From contig NZ_CP019893.1 of NCBI RefSeq assembly GCF_002156705.1, positions 3,100,001 to 3,164,000 on the forward strand: a DNA stretch of 64,000 bases, written 5' to 3'. This DNA comes from Natrarchaeobaculum aegyptiacum (GTDB lineage: Archaea; Halobacteriota; Halobacteria; Halobacteriales; Natrialbaceae). This document shows, one piece after another, positions 53,177 to 61,593 of this stretch; within the stretch, counting starts at the first letter, position 1; each line of letters starts with the position of its first letter. The translations under genes and the position numbers were made by a program. The notes under the pieces were generated by a model. It was not told where the DNA came from. It saw nothing but the letters and a program-made list of their open reading frames with translations, and did no database searches.

Positions 53177-53644
53177 ATGACGCCCCGGAAACTACTCACG
53201 ATAGTCGTGCTCATCGCCGTCCTCGGGTTCGGCTACTACTCGATGAACGCCGCACCCGTCCTGAGTGACCACGATTACACGTACCAGGGCGGTCTCGAGT
53301 GGCACGAAGACCCTGACGAGGCGATGGCCGTCGCCCAGGCCGAGGAGAAACCGATCCTCGTCTACTACTGGACGACGTGGTGTACGTACTGTCAGGACTA
53401 CGAACGAAATCACTACCAGGACGAGGACGTCCGCGACGAACTCGACGGGTACGTCCTGCTCGCGATCAATCTGGACGATCCCGGTCCTGGCGTCGAATTC
53501 GCTCGCGAACACGAGGCGAGCTATCCCCCCCAACACGTGATCATGACTGACGACGGACAACAACTGTCGCGACTCGGCGGCTTCACCGAACTGGACCGGT
53601 TCCACGCCGAACTCGAGAGTGGACTGGAGCAGTACGAGCAATGA
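53177..53644 (+). CDS. Thioredoxin-like membrane protein, probable ccm thiol reductant
   Basis: 155-residue protein with an N-terminal signal anchor (LLTIVVLIAVLGFGYYSM) and a thioredoxin domain containing WCTYC (Cys69, Cys72) and a cis-Pro turn (SYPPQHVIM). It resembles the DsbD-gamma/CcmG-like group that reduces apocytochrome thiols. Its gene overlaps ccmF by 4 nt, making that role likely. CcdA (47546) would recharge it. Confidence 0.85.
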   Translation: MTPRKLLTIVVLIAVLGFGYYSMNAAPVLSDHDYTYQGGLEWHEDPDEAMAVAQAEEKPILVYYWTTWCTYCQDYERNHYQDEDVRDELDGYVLLAINLDDPGPGVEFAREHEASYPPQHVIMTDDGQQLSRLGGFTELDRFHAELESGLEQYEQ

Positions 53645-55980
53645 TTCCGGAGGCGCTTACGCTGGGAACAGCATTGATCGCCGTCGCGGCCTTTGCGAGT
53701 GGGCTCGCGGCAGTCATGCTCCTCTACGGCTACGTCTCCCGGTCCGAGGAGTTCCGTCGACTGACGATGGCGGCCGCGGGCGTCTCGACGCTCTCGCTCG
53801 TCGTCGCCCACGGCTACCTGACCTACCTGTTCGTCGTCGGCGATTACACCTACGCCTACGTCTGGCAGAACTCCGCAGACTACCTCTCGCTACTGTATCG
53901 CATCACCGGCGTCTACGCGAACCACGAGGGATCGATCCTCTTCTGGGCGACGCTGACAGCCGTCGTCGCGACCTGGACCGTCTACTCGAGTCACTTCGAG
54001 GGTCGGGGGTCGCGGCTGGCCCAGTCGATCTCGCTCGGGATCGTCGCGGTGTTCGCGACGATGCTCGTCTCTCAGAGCCCGTTCACACCGATCGAAGTGG
54101 CATATCCGGACACGCCGGCCGGCTTCGTGCCGCCGGACGGCGACGGGCTGAACCCGCTGCTGATCGATCCGTGGATGGCGATCCACCCGCCGATTACCTT
54201 CGCCGCGTACGCGCTGTTGATCGTCCCGTTCGCACTCGGCATCGCGCACTTCGTCTCCCAGTTCCGGGGTGAAGTCAGCGTCTTCGACGAGTGGCTCGAG
54301 AGCATGGTCCAGTGGCTCCGGGTGTCGTGGCTGCTGTTGACGGCGGCGATCGTCTTCGGCGGTATCTGGGCCTACGGCGTCCTCGGCTGGGGCGGATTCT
54401 GGTCGTGGGACCCGGTCGAGACGGCGGTTCTGATCCCGTGGCTCGGTCTCACGGCGTCGTTACACGCGATCAACCGGTACGGAAAGACGGGCGAGTATCC
54501 GATCTTCGCTCCCGCTTCGGCGGCGTTGATCTTCCCGCTGGTCATCTTTGCGACGACGGTCGTTCGGAGCGGTGTGTTCCGCAGCGTCCACTCGTTCGCC
54601 GCGGGTGGAATCGGGACCGGCATCCTGTTCTTGCTCGGCGTGACGGGAACGCTCGCAATCGTCTTGCCGTTTGGGTACTGGTTCCTGCGAGCAGAAGAGA
54701 CCCAGCGACCTGCAGACGAACCCTGGCTCAGTCGGCGGACGGTCTACCACGGTGCCGTCCTCGCGTTCGGCGTCCTCGCGTTCATCTCGATCTGGGGACT
54801 GTCTTTCCCCGTTCTCCGGAGCGCAGCGACGGGCGTCGAAGTGGCCGTCGGACAGGACCACTACAACCTCTGGAGCTATCCGGTCGTCGTGCTCGGGTTA
54901 CTCGCCGGTGGGCTGTACGCGCTGCTCGATCTCAGGCGGCGACGCCTCGCCATCGCGGCGACAGGGGTGGTTGCAGTGCTCACGTTCCTCGCTGCGTTCG
55001 TCACGCCGTCTGCGAACTGGTATCTGAGTGACCCGGCGGCCCACGATCCGCTCGTTTACCGGATCGTCGGCACTGCGAGCGTCCTCTCGATCGTCCCGCC
55101 CGCCGCGTTCTTCGCCGGAAGCTGGATCGCCCGCTACGTCTCTCGCATCCGCGGCGTCCCGTCACGGTGGTTCAAACTCCGCGAGACCGGTATCGTCCTG
55201 TTGCACGTCGGCGGGGCCGTCCTGATCGTCGCCGTCTCGTTCGTCTACCTCTTCTCGACGTCGGCATCGGTCGCCGTCATCGGCGTCGGAGAGGCCGCAG
55301 ACAACCCCGAACCGATCGTCGAGGAGGTCCCCGACTCGGAGTACACCGTCGCGGTCTCGAACTACGAGACGACCGAAGCGCCCACGATCGAGGAGGCGGC
55401 GCGGACGCCCGCAGAGATGCTCGCCGTCAGCGAAGACGTCTCGCTCGTCAGGGGTGAGATCACGGACACCGACACCATCGAGAACACCGCGGTCGCTCGG
55501 CTCGACGACAGCGACGTCTGGCTCGCCAGTTCGGACGCCGCCGTCGACTTCGAGACCGGAACCGAAGTGATCGCCCGCGGCCCAGTGTTCGGTGGCCAGT
55601 CGCTCGAGACCGACGCCGACGCCTACGTCTACACCGATACCGATAACATGGGGACGCTCGAGGACCCACCGACGGACGTCCACGAGCCCCGGATGGTTTC
55701 CCACGAAATCGACCTCACCGTCTACGACGGTGACGAACCCGTCGCAGAGGGGACGATCGCCGAACAGGAGTACGTCAACTCCGAGATGAATACGAACGAC
55801 GCCCTCATCGAGCGCGGAGTCACCGGAGACACCTACGTGGTCGGACAGGTCGACGAGGGCGGTGCGTCGATCTCGATCGACACCTATCCCCTCGCGAACC
55901 AGATCTGGCTCGGAACCGTCCTGATGATGCTCGGCATCGCGATCGTTACGATAGCCGATACGACCGTCCGTCGACGGTAG
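53641..55980 (+). CDS. ccmF: CcmF cytochrome c heme lyase subunit
   Basis: 779-residue membrane protein with around 14 helices. The WWD domain is W-GGFW-SW-DPVE at residues 250-260, and neighbouring His residues (NHEGSILFW, IHPPITFAAY) coordinate heme. A large soluble loop (residues 545-750) lies near the C-terminus before the last helix. CcmF accepts heme from CcmE and attaches it to CxxCH. ATG overlaps the upstream stop. No ccmH or ccmI gene is seen. Confidence 0.93.
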   Translation: MIPEALTLGTALIAVAAFASGLAAVMLLYGYVSRSEEFRRLTMAAAGVSTLSLVVAHGYLTYLFVVGDYTYAYVWQNSADYLSLLYRITGVYANHEGSILFWATLTAVVATWTVYSSHFEGRGSRLAQSISLGIVAVFATMLVSQSPFTPIEVAYPDTPAGFVPPDGDGLNPLLIDPWMAIHPPITFAAYALLIVPFALGIAHFVSQFRGEVSVFDEWLESMVQWLRVSWLLLTAAIVFGGIWAYGVLGWGGFWSWDPVETAVLIPWLGLTASLHAINRYGKTGEYPIFAPASAALIFPLVIFATTVVRSGVFRSVHSFAAGGIGTGILFLLGVTGTLAIVLPFGYWFLRAEETQRPADEPWLSRRTVYHGAVLAFGVLAFISIWGLSFPVLRSAATGVEVAVGQDHYNLWSYPVVVLGLLAGGLYALLDLRRRRLAIAATGVVAVLTFLAAFVTPSANWYLSDPAAHDPLVYRIVGTASVLSIVPPAAFFAGSWIARYVSRIRGVPSRWFKLRETGIVLLHVGGAVLIVAVSFVYLFSTSASVAVIGVGEAADNPEPIVEEVPDSEYTVAVSNYETTEAPTIEEAARTPAEMLAVSEDVSLVRGEITDTDTIENTAVARLDDSDVWLASSDAAVDFETGTEVIARGPVFGGQSLETDADAYVYTDTDNMGTLEDPPTDVHEPRMVSHEIDLTVYDGDEPVAEGTIAEQEYVNSEMNTNDALIERGVTGDTYVVGQVDEGGASISIDTYPLANQIWLGTVLMMLGIAIVTIADTTVRRR

Positions 55981-56036
55981 GACCCGCTCGCTCTTTTCGA
56001 CTCGAGGAAGTCGATATCTACCCGGTCGTCGGTCAC

Positions 56037-56504
56037 CTATCCATCACCTGCTCGAGTCGCCAGTCGACGGGCGAGTCGGTCACATCCCACGAAGAACACG
56101 CCGAGGAGGCCGCCGCCGATCGCACCGACGATTGTGCCGACGATTACGACGCGAGCGACCGGCACTGTCCCGGGATCGAGCTGTGCCGGCCCGGGAGCGA
56201 CGAAGCCGACGATCAGCACGACCGTCAGGTAGATCAGTGCGATCATCGCACCGGCCAGTGCAGCGTCGCCAGCGACCGACCTGAGGGGTCGCGAGCGAGC
56301 GACTATTCGACCCTGTCCGGCGGCGGTGAGCGTCAACAACCAGACGTACCCGAAAAGAATCGTCGCGGGCGCGGTCCCGAGTTCGGGGAGAACAGCCGCG
56401 AGCACGTCGGTCAGCAGCGCCACGAGTAACCCGCCCAGTCCAACGATTACCAGTGCACTCGTCCCGACCGTCCAGCCCTCGAGGAGTCGGTCGGGATCAG
56501 CCAT
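56037..56504 (-). CDS. Small membrane protein, unknown
   Basis: 155-residue protein with four hydrophobic helices (ALVIVGLGGLLVALLTDVLAAV; ILFGYVWLLTLTAAG; LAGAMIALIYLTVVLIVGFV; VVIVGTIVGAIGGGLLGVFFVG). No conserved motif is evident. It overlaps the CopD-like gene by 8 nt on the same strand, so the two are co-transcribed. Role may relate to neighbouring cytochrome/copper genes; not shown by sequence. Confidence 0.7.
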   Translation of the reverse strand: MADPDRLLEGWTVGTSALVIVGLGGLLVALLTDVLAAVLPELGTAPATILFGYVWLLTLTAAGQGRIVARSRPLRSVAGDAALAGAMIALIYLTVVLIVGFVAPGPAQLDPGTVPVARVVIVGTIVGAIGGGLLGVFFVGCDRLARRLATRAGDG

Positions 56505-56919
56505 AGACGAGCACCTCCGCGAGAACGACCACGAGACCGACCGCGACGGCCGTCAGCCCGTAGAGCCACTCGAGTGTGCCGGTCGGCGTTCGGACGCCGT
56601 CCCGTCGAAGGTAGACGACGGTAAACGACCGGACGACCGAGCCGACGGCGAGCAGGACGATCACGCCGAATTTGACCGCGAGGACACCGCCACGGCGCGT
56701 TTCGAGCGGTGGCGTTCCGGTCGCAACAAGATTACCGAGCCCAGTGAAAACGAGGAGACTCACCAGTGCCCAGAACGCGGCTTCTGCCCAGGCGAGCAGC
56801 GACGTGGAGACGGTTTCCTCGAGTCGGACGGTGAGCCATAGCGTCGTCGCGCCGCCGACGAGGAGGGCGGCAGCGAACAGGTGAAGCGTCCGAATCACGA
56901 GATACTGCGTCGCGTCCAT
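56497..56919 (-). CDS. CopD-like membrane protein
   Basis: 140-residue four-helix protein beginning MDATQYLVIRTLHLFAAALLVGGATTLWL, a pattern seen in the CopD/YckC-like heme- or copper-associated membrane proteins, with a conserved early His (residue 13). Start ATG at 56919; the frame is open to 57036, but the extension is non-hydrophobic and basic. Overlaps the downstream small membrane gene. Confidence 0.6.
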   Translation of the reverse strand: MDATQYLVIRTLHLFAAALLVGGATTLWLTVRLEETVSTSLLAWAEAAFWALVSLLVFTGLGNLVATGTPPLETRRGGVLAVKFGVIVLLAVGSVVRSFTVVYLRRDGVRTPTGTLEWLYGLTAVAVGLVVVLAEVLVYG

Positions 56920-57103
56920 CTCGTCGTCCCGTTCACGGGGCACAGTCAAGTAGCTCCTGTTACCAGTCCGGCGTGCCACATATTCGTTCCCGACACTGAT
57001 CCAGTGTGAGCGGTAGTATGGTTCGGGAACCCACACACATCATGAAATATTACTATTATAAAGGAATGACTGACACATAGAACGTGTTTATGCGTTCTTC
57101 ACG

Positions 57104-57140
57104 TAGTGGGCAGGATTTTACAGCGTCGGCATGCCCACTA
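57104..57140 (+). ncRNA. Candidate stem-loop RNA or operator
   Basis: A 9-bp perfect inverted repeat TAGTGGGCA/TGCCCACTA encloses 19 nt. It lies about 45 nt after a plus-strand TATA-like box, and T-containing AT-rich sequence follows. The layout fits a short non-coding RNA with terminal hairpin, but an operator is equally possible. Confidence 0.3.
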
Positions 57141-57527
57141 TTAGCATTTATCACTCCCCACTTATCAATCACATCCGCGTCCGGTTATTATATTATGTTG
57201 TTATTATTCGTTTCGAGTATGCAAACCTGAAGGTGAGTTCGAGTGGCCGTCACCGACAGATCGTCATCGGAACCGGTCGATGACGGGCGGCGGAATCGGC
57301 AGGGCCTCGGCTCGGTGGCCGAGTGCGCCGAGGTCGAGCAGGTCGACGTCGGTCGCCGCAGCCTCGAGAACCAGTCAGGGCGGCTCACCGACGTCCGATT
57401 CGGACCTGTTCGACCTGTCGTCGACGTGAACGAGACCCGGTCGCGACATGGGCGGTCACTCTTCCGGGAGCGCCACAGCGTCGTCGACGGGTTTCGCTCG
57501 AACCATCGATTGTCGATCTGCAGCCGG

Positions 57528-57533
57528 TATTAT
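57528..57533 (+). promoter_or_regulatory. TATA-like box of the nitroreductase gene
   Basis: TATTAT at 57528-57533 is 25-30 nt before ATG 57558, supporting that start over the much longer upstream frame. Confidence 0.5.
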
Positions 57534-57557
57534 CTTTCTCGCAATCGAAGTGGCGCT

Positions 57558-58181
57558 ATGGCGACAGTCGAACTCCCCGAGCCCGACCCGGACGGGTCGA
57601 CGAGCGTCGAGCGAGCGATCGCAAAACGGGCGAGTCGCCGGTCGTTCGCGCAGACGCCGGTGACACTCGAGGACGTCTCCCAGCTCCTGTGGGCGGCCCA
57701 GGGGACGACCCACGTGCGAGATGGCGTCGAGATGCGCGCTGCGCCGAGTGCCGGGGCGACGTATCCACTCACTGCGTTTCTCGAGGTCACCGAAGACGGG
57801 GCTTCACGACTGGATCCGGGCTTGTACCGGTACGATCCGGACTCTCACGCGCTCGAGACGGAACTGGAGACGTCAATTCGCGGCGAACTCACGACGGCCG
57901 CGCTCGGGCAGGACGTCGTCCGAGATGCACCGGCGACGATCGTGCTCGCGGCACACGCCGAACGCACGCGAACACAGTATCCGGACCACGGTGAGCGATA
58001 CGTCCACATGGAGGCTGGCCACGCCGCGGCGAACGTCCACCTCGTCTGTGAATCACGGGAGCTGAACACCTGTCCCGTCGGGGCATTTTCCGACGCCGAC
58101 GTCGCTGCCGTCCTCGGGTTGCCGGAGCGACTCGACCCGCTGTACCTGCTCCCGTTCGGTCGTCGGCCGGCCGAAACGTAA
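57558..58181 (+). CDS. SagB/ThcOx-type nitroreductase family protein
   Basis: 207-residue FMN-binding oxidoreductase. RASRRSFAQTPVTLEDVSQLLWAAQGTT, SAGATYPL and the C-terminal GAFSDADVAAVLGLPERLDPLYLLPFGR are family signatures. It lacks partner genes for peptide azoline formation, so a stand-alone flavin reductase role is likelier. Start at 57558 is preceded by a TATA-like box; the open frame upstream to 57243 is rich in Arg and Ser and unlike haloarchaeal coding sequence. Confidence 0.88.
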   Translation: MATVELPEPDPDGSTSVERAIAKRASRRSFAQTPVTLEDVSQLLWAAQGTTHVRDGVEMRAAPSAGATYPLTAFLEVTEDGASRLDPGLYRYDPDSHALETELETSIRGELTTAALGQDVVRDAPATIVLAAHAERTRTQYPDHGERYVHMEAGHAAANVHLVCESRELNTCPVGAFSDADVAAVLGLPERLDPLYLLPFGRRPAET

Positions 58182-58200
58182 CCGTATCCGACGACGCCGT

Positions 58201-58851
58201 TCACAGGTCGGGCGGGTACTCGCCGGTCTTCCGGTACTGGGAGACGACGACGGCGAACGCGACGACGTGGAGGAGGACGACCACGACGATCATCACCAGA
58301 TAAATCAGGTGGAGCGGATCGTCCGATGGAAACCCCATCTCCTCGTACGGGCGGAGGTACGCCCGGTCGTAGCCGTGGACGGCCACCAGCCAGAAGATCA
58401 CGTAGGTGCCGTGGCTCTGGTGCCACTTCCAGGCTTTCGGCCCGAGGTAGTCGTAGGCCCGATTGTTGGACGTACACGCCAGCACGATCGCGATGAGGAC
58501 GGCCACGAAGGCACCGAACGCCCACGGGCTCATGTCGACGAGATACCCGACGACGTCCCAGTCACGAGCCCAGAAGACGAACAGCACGTGGATCACGGAC
58601 CAGATGGCGAACCAGATCCCCAGTTCCGAGCGCCAGTTCACCGGGAAGTTCCCGGAAACGCGACGCCTGATCGACGGCCGAATGCGTACCAGCGGGCCGA
58701 TGACCATCACGACGAACAGGATGAAGAAGGGGACGGCGGCGACGACTCGCTGTCCGCGGTAGCCGGCGACCCACAGCAGGACCGCGACGACGATGCTTCC
58801 GATGGCGACGCCCAGATGATGGGTGAGTTCGTTGTTGGTATCTGCCGTCAT
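58201..58851 (-). CDS. Ferric-reductase-like heme-binding membrane protein
   Basis: 216-residue protein with six helices. His residues in helices (SVIHVLFVF, KWHQSHGTYVIFW, VAVHGYDRAY) and GNFPVNWRSELGIW fit the ferric-reductase-like/MsrQ (YedZ) family, which carries heme b across the membrane. Such proteins often pair with a molybdopterin enzyme; the sulfite-oxidase-type gene at 44.5 kb is a candidate. Convergent with the nitroreductase, 19 bp apart. Confidence 0.82.
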   Translation of the reverse strand: MTADTNNELTHHLGVAIGSIVVAVLLWVAGYRGQRVVAAVPFFILFVVMVIGPLVRIRPSIRRRVSGNFPVNWRSELGIWFAIWSVIHVLFVFWARDWDVVGYLVDMSPWAFGAFVAVLIAIVLACTSNNRAYDYLGPKAWKWHQSHGTYVIFWLVAVHGYDRAYLRPYEEMGFPSDDPLHLIYLVMIVVVVLLHVVAFAVVVSQYRKTGEYPPDL

Positions 58852-59008
58852 GGTGTCGTCGTGTCACTCGATTGTGGCCACACGGACATCGATCCGTCAG
58901 ATAAAGCTATGCCCAGTAGGGTCCCTGGTACCGTTCCAACCGTCGACTGCAGGGCCGAACCGGACTGCGACGACGGATTCGTCCCACCAGTTCAGGCTTG
59001 GACCGCCA

Positions 59009-60238
59009 CTAGACGACGCGATCACGCAGTTCGTCGAGGTGTTTCGCGCCGTAGACGAGCGCAATCGAGTCGCTGGCCGGCGTCCCCACGCACGTCAACC
59101 GGAACCCCTTCTCCTCGACTTCCTCCTCCGAGAGGCTCCGATTGACGTCCATTTCGATCTCCCCCTCGAGTAAGACTGCGGTACAGTTCACGCAGCCACC
59201 TGCCCGGCAGTGAAACGGCCACTCGTGGCCCGCCGCCTCTGCGGCGTCCAGCACGTACTCGTCACGCCCGACCTCGACGGTACCGCAGGCCTCATCGTCG
59301 AGATCAGCTTCGGCGGCCCGCTCGAGGAGGTCCGCGTCCTCGAGCGACCAGCCCCGTTCGTCGACGACCTGATAGTCGAGGTAGTCGACGGATACGGCCT
59401 CGGTTCGCGGCGCGCTGATCCCGATCACCGGGACGCCAGCGAAACGGACGACGCGCTCGGTCGTGCTCCCGAGGAGGTATCGTCGCAGGCCGGTCTCACC
59501 GTGGGTTCCCATCACGATACAGTCGGCGTCCTCGCCCGCGGCGGTCGAGAGAATCCCCTGGTCGACCCGACCGCTCGGGACCGAGACGTCGACGGCGTCG
59601 AGGCCCGCTTCGCGAGCGTACTCGAGTGCGTCGTCGACTGGTTCGATGCCAGCGTCTTCTCCGTCGTCGGTGTCGTACGTCTCTACCCCGTCACCGTCGC
59701 CTCCGTCGGTGACGTGGACGACGTGGAGTCGGGCGTCGGTTTCGAGTGCGAGATCGACGGCGTGGTCGAACGCCGTGGTCGCGCTGTGGCTCCCGTCGGT
59801 GGGGACCAGGATGCGTTCGAATTCGGTTTCGATGCTCGTTTCCTCGTTGACGGTCGCGACGGGAACCGACGACTCCCGCAACGTCTGTTCGGCGACGCTC
59901 CCGAGGAGGAATCGGCCGAGGCCGCTCCGTCCAGTCGTCCCCATTGCGATCAGGTCCGCGTCCCGTTCGTCAGCCGCCGCGAGAAGCTCTTCGTGGACGT
60001 TCCCCTCCTCCTCGCGTCGTTCGGTGGTCACCTCGAGACCGCGTTCCCGCGCGCGGTCAGCCAGTTCGTCGATCGCCCGTTCGACCTCGTCTTCGTCGTC
60101 GCCCCCGACGAGCCCTCGCTCGAGCACCGAGACGACGTGTATCGCCGCGTCGAATCGTTCCGCGAGCCGAATTGCGTACGTTCCGGCGGTTTCCGCGACC
60201 GGGCTTCCGTCGGTCGGGACGAGGAGCGTATCGTACAT
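59009..60238 (-). CDS. Fusion of two UspA domains and a [2Fe-2S] ferredoxin
   Basis: 409-residue single reading frame. Residues 1-138 and 142-275 are two UspA domains, each with the ATP-binding pattern G-x2-G-x9-G-S/T (GTTGRSGLGRFLLGS; GTHGETGLRRYLLGS). Residues 283-409 match a complete haloarchaeal plant-type ferredoxin, including the acidic inserted helix region (DERGWSLEDADLLERA) and Fe-S ligands Cys344, Cys349, Cys352 and Cys383 (CRAGGC-VNC...LTC). There is no stop or start between domains. The role is unknown; it may couple nucleotide or stress sensing to electron transfer. Confidence 0.92.
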   Translation of the reverse strand: MYDTLLVPTDGSPVAETAGTYAIRLAERFDAAIHVVSVLERGLVGGDDEDEVERAIDELADRARERGLEVTTERREEEGNVHEELLAAADERDADLIAMGTTGRSGLGRFLLGSVAEQTLRESSVPVATVNEETSIETEFERILVPTDGSHSATTAFDHAVDLALETDARLHVVHVTDGGDGDGVETYDTDDGEDAGIEPVDDALEYAREAGLDAVDVSVPSGRVDQGILSTAAGEDADCIVMGTHGETGLRRYLLGSTTERVVRFAGVPVIGISAPRTEAVSVDYLDYQVVDERGWSLEDADLLERAAEADLDDEACGTVEVGRDEYVLDAAEAAGHEWPFHCRAGGCVNCTAVLLEGEIEMDVNRSLSEEEVEEKGFRLTCVGTPASDSIALVYGAKHLDELRDRVV

Positions 60239-60714
60239 CCGCGGTCCCTACCACGGTCGGACTAAAGTAGCTACGGCCGCGTCAGCGTCCCCCCGGTTCG
60301 CTGGACACGTCGATATCGCGCACCGGCGATCGAAGCAACTGGACGCAGAGCGGTTCGAGGTGTGTCCACGGGATTGGCAACGACTGTTGGAATCGGATGG
60401 GATCTGATCGGAATCGGGATCAGGATCGGGATCGCCGGAAACCGGATGCCAGGGCCGAAAATGGGAATTCCGCATCTGGTTTCCGGTGGCTTGGGTGGGC
60501 TCGAGTACTGGACGAACGGTCGGTCATCGGTACGAGTACATAGTGTATGGCTGTGCATAAACCACAGGTACGTGAATAAACACACTGTAGCCAACCATTA
60601 TATCGGGTGCCACACTCCGGTACGCCGAATGAGACGAATTCGGATCCAGACGACTGTCGACAGAAGCGTATGTAGCGTGCGTTCTAGCGTCGAACTGGCG
60701 GCCACGATCTGGGA
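60239..60714. other. Intergenic region with simple repeats and a long inverted repeat
   Basis: 476 bp between divergent genes. It holds a GGGATC/GGAATC-rich simple repeat (about 60387-60434), a 15-bp inverted repeat (60435-60486) and AT-rich boxes such as ATTATATCGG near 60597, about 110 nt before the next gene. No ORF is convincing. Confidence 0.5.
60435..60486 (+). repeat. 15-bp inverted repeat with one G-T pair
   Basis: CCGGAAACCGGATGC (60435-60449) pairs with GCATCTGGTTTCCGG (60472-60486); 14 of 15 positions are Watson-Crick and one is G-T. The loop is 22 nt. It may be a structured RNA, a terminator, or the trace of a small mobile element. Confidence 0.45.
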
Positions 60715-61575
60715 ATGACGATCGAACCGACCGTTCCACCGGTGGACGTCCCCCGCGGCACCGATGGCCTCGCGACCACGCCGGCAGCCTGCTCGTCCAT
60801 CCACGAACAATCGCGAGCGTTTCTCGAGACGATGCTCACAGACGCGGGTGCCCAGCGACTCGTCGTCGGGCTTGACGGCGGCGTCGGGGCGGCGCTTTCG
60901 GCGACGCTCGCGGTGGAGGCCGTCGGCGAATCGCGAGTCACCGCGTTCGTTATGCCCGCGTACGTCAGCCACGAAGCAGTGGCCCAGACTGCGCAAGCGG
61001 TCGCCTCGACGCTCGGGATCGAACACAGTCGCCTCCAGTTGCACCCGGTGCTGGCCGCCTTCCAGGAAACGATCGCAGACTCGAGCGGGCCGGCCGAGGA
61101 CCTGATCGCGACGACGAACGCCCTCTCACGGCTGCGAATGGCCTGTCTGTACTACGCGGCGAACGCGACCGACGGTCTCGTCGTCGGCGCGGCCGATCGC
61201 ACCCAGTACCTGCTCGGGTCGGTGACCAAACACGGTGAGACGGGTGCTGACTGTCTCCCGCTGGCCGGCTGTTACCGGACCGAAGTTCGAGCGCTCGCCG
61301 AGGAAGTGGGACTCCCCGAGGATCTCGTGGTCGAGAGCCCCGGTTCGCCGCTGTACCCGGGCACCTCGCCGATCGGTTCCCTCGAGGTCGACGTCGAGAC
61401 CGTCGATCGAATTCTCAGACGACGAATCGACGACGGGCGCGAGGTGGCGACCGTCGCCGAGGACATCGGCGTCGAGCCGTCGCTCGTCGAAAAACTCGAG
61501 TCGTGGTGCGCCCGGACGGCTCACAAACGCCGCCCACCGCGGGTTCCGTCCCCTGCAGATCCGGAGTCTCCCTGA
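60715..61575 (+). CDS. NadE-like protein with degenerate PP-loop
   Basis: 286-residue member of the NAD synthetase (PP-ATPase) family. The ATP pyrophosphatase loop, normally SGGxDS, reads DGGVGA at residues 54-59, losing both Ser and the catalytic Asp. Other family parts persist: VVGAADRTQYLLGSVTKHGETGADCLPLAGCYRTEVRALAEEVGLPEDL. The C-terminus is an acidic helical tail. It is unlikely to make NAD by the standard mechanism and may be a regulatory or altered paralog. A true NadE should be elsewhere in the genome. Confidence 0.78.
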   Translation: MTIEPTVPPVDVPRGTDGLATTPAACSSIHEQSRAFLETMLTDAGAQRLVVGLDGGVGAALSATLAVEAVGESRVTAFVMPAYVSHEAVAQTAQAVASTLGIEHSRLQLHPVLAAFQETIADSSGPAEDLIATTNALSRLRMACLYYAANATDGLVVGAADRTQYLLGSVTKHGETGADCLPLAGCYRTEVRALAEEVGLPEDLVVESPGSPLYPGTSPIGSLEVDVETVDRILRRRIDDGREVATVAEDIGVEPSLVEKLESWCARTAHKRRPPRVPSPADPESP

Positions 61576-61593
61576 TCCGGGTCGAGACGGTGG

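Larger units (their letters stand above)
57037..57557. other. AT-rich 521-bp intergenic region
   Basis: The first 200 bp (57037-57230) are markedly AT-rich compared with the window. They contain a TATA-like TATTATAAAG (about 57052-57061), the stem-loop at 57104-57140, and another AT block at 57186-57210. From 57276 to 57385 the minus strand has a coding-like frame without a start (LVLEAAATDVDLLDLG...) that may be a gene relic. No gene supported. Confidence 0.5.

Noticed and set aside
57243-57557. 105-codon N-terminal extension of the nitroreductase frame
   Set aside because: Arg/Ser-rich composition, no family match, and a TATA-like box sits just before ATG 57558.
60387-60434. GGGATC-type repeats considered as a CRISPR array
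   Set aside because: Units are 6-7 bp with no spacers and there are no cas genes.
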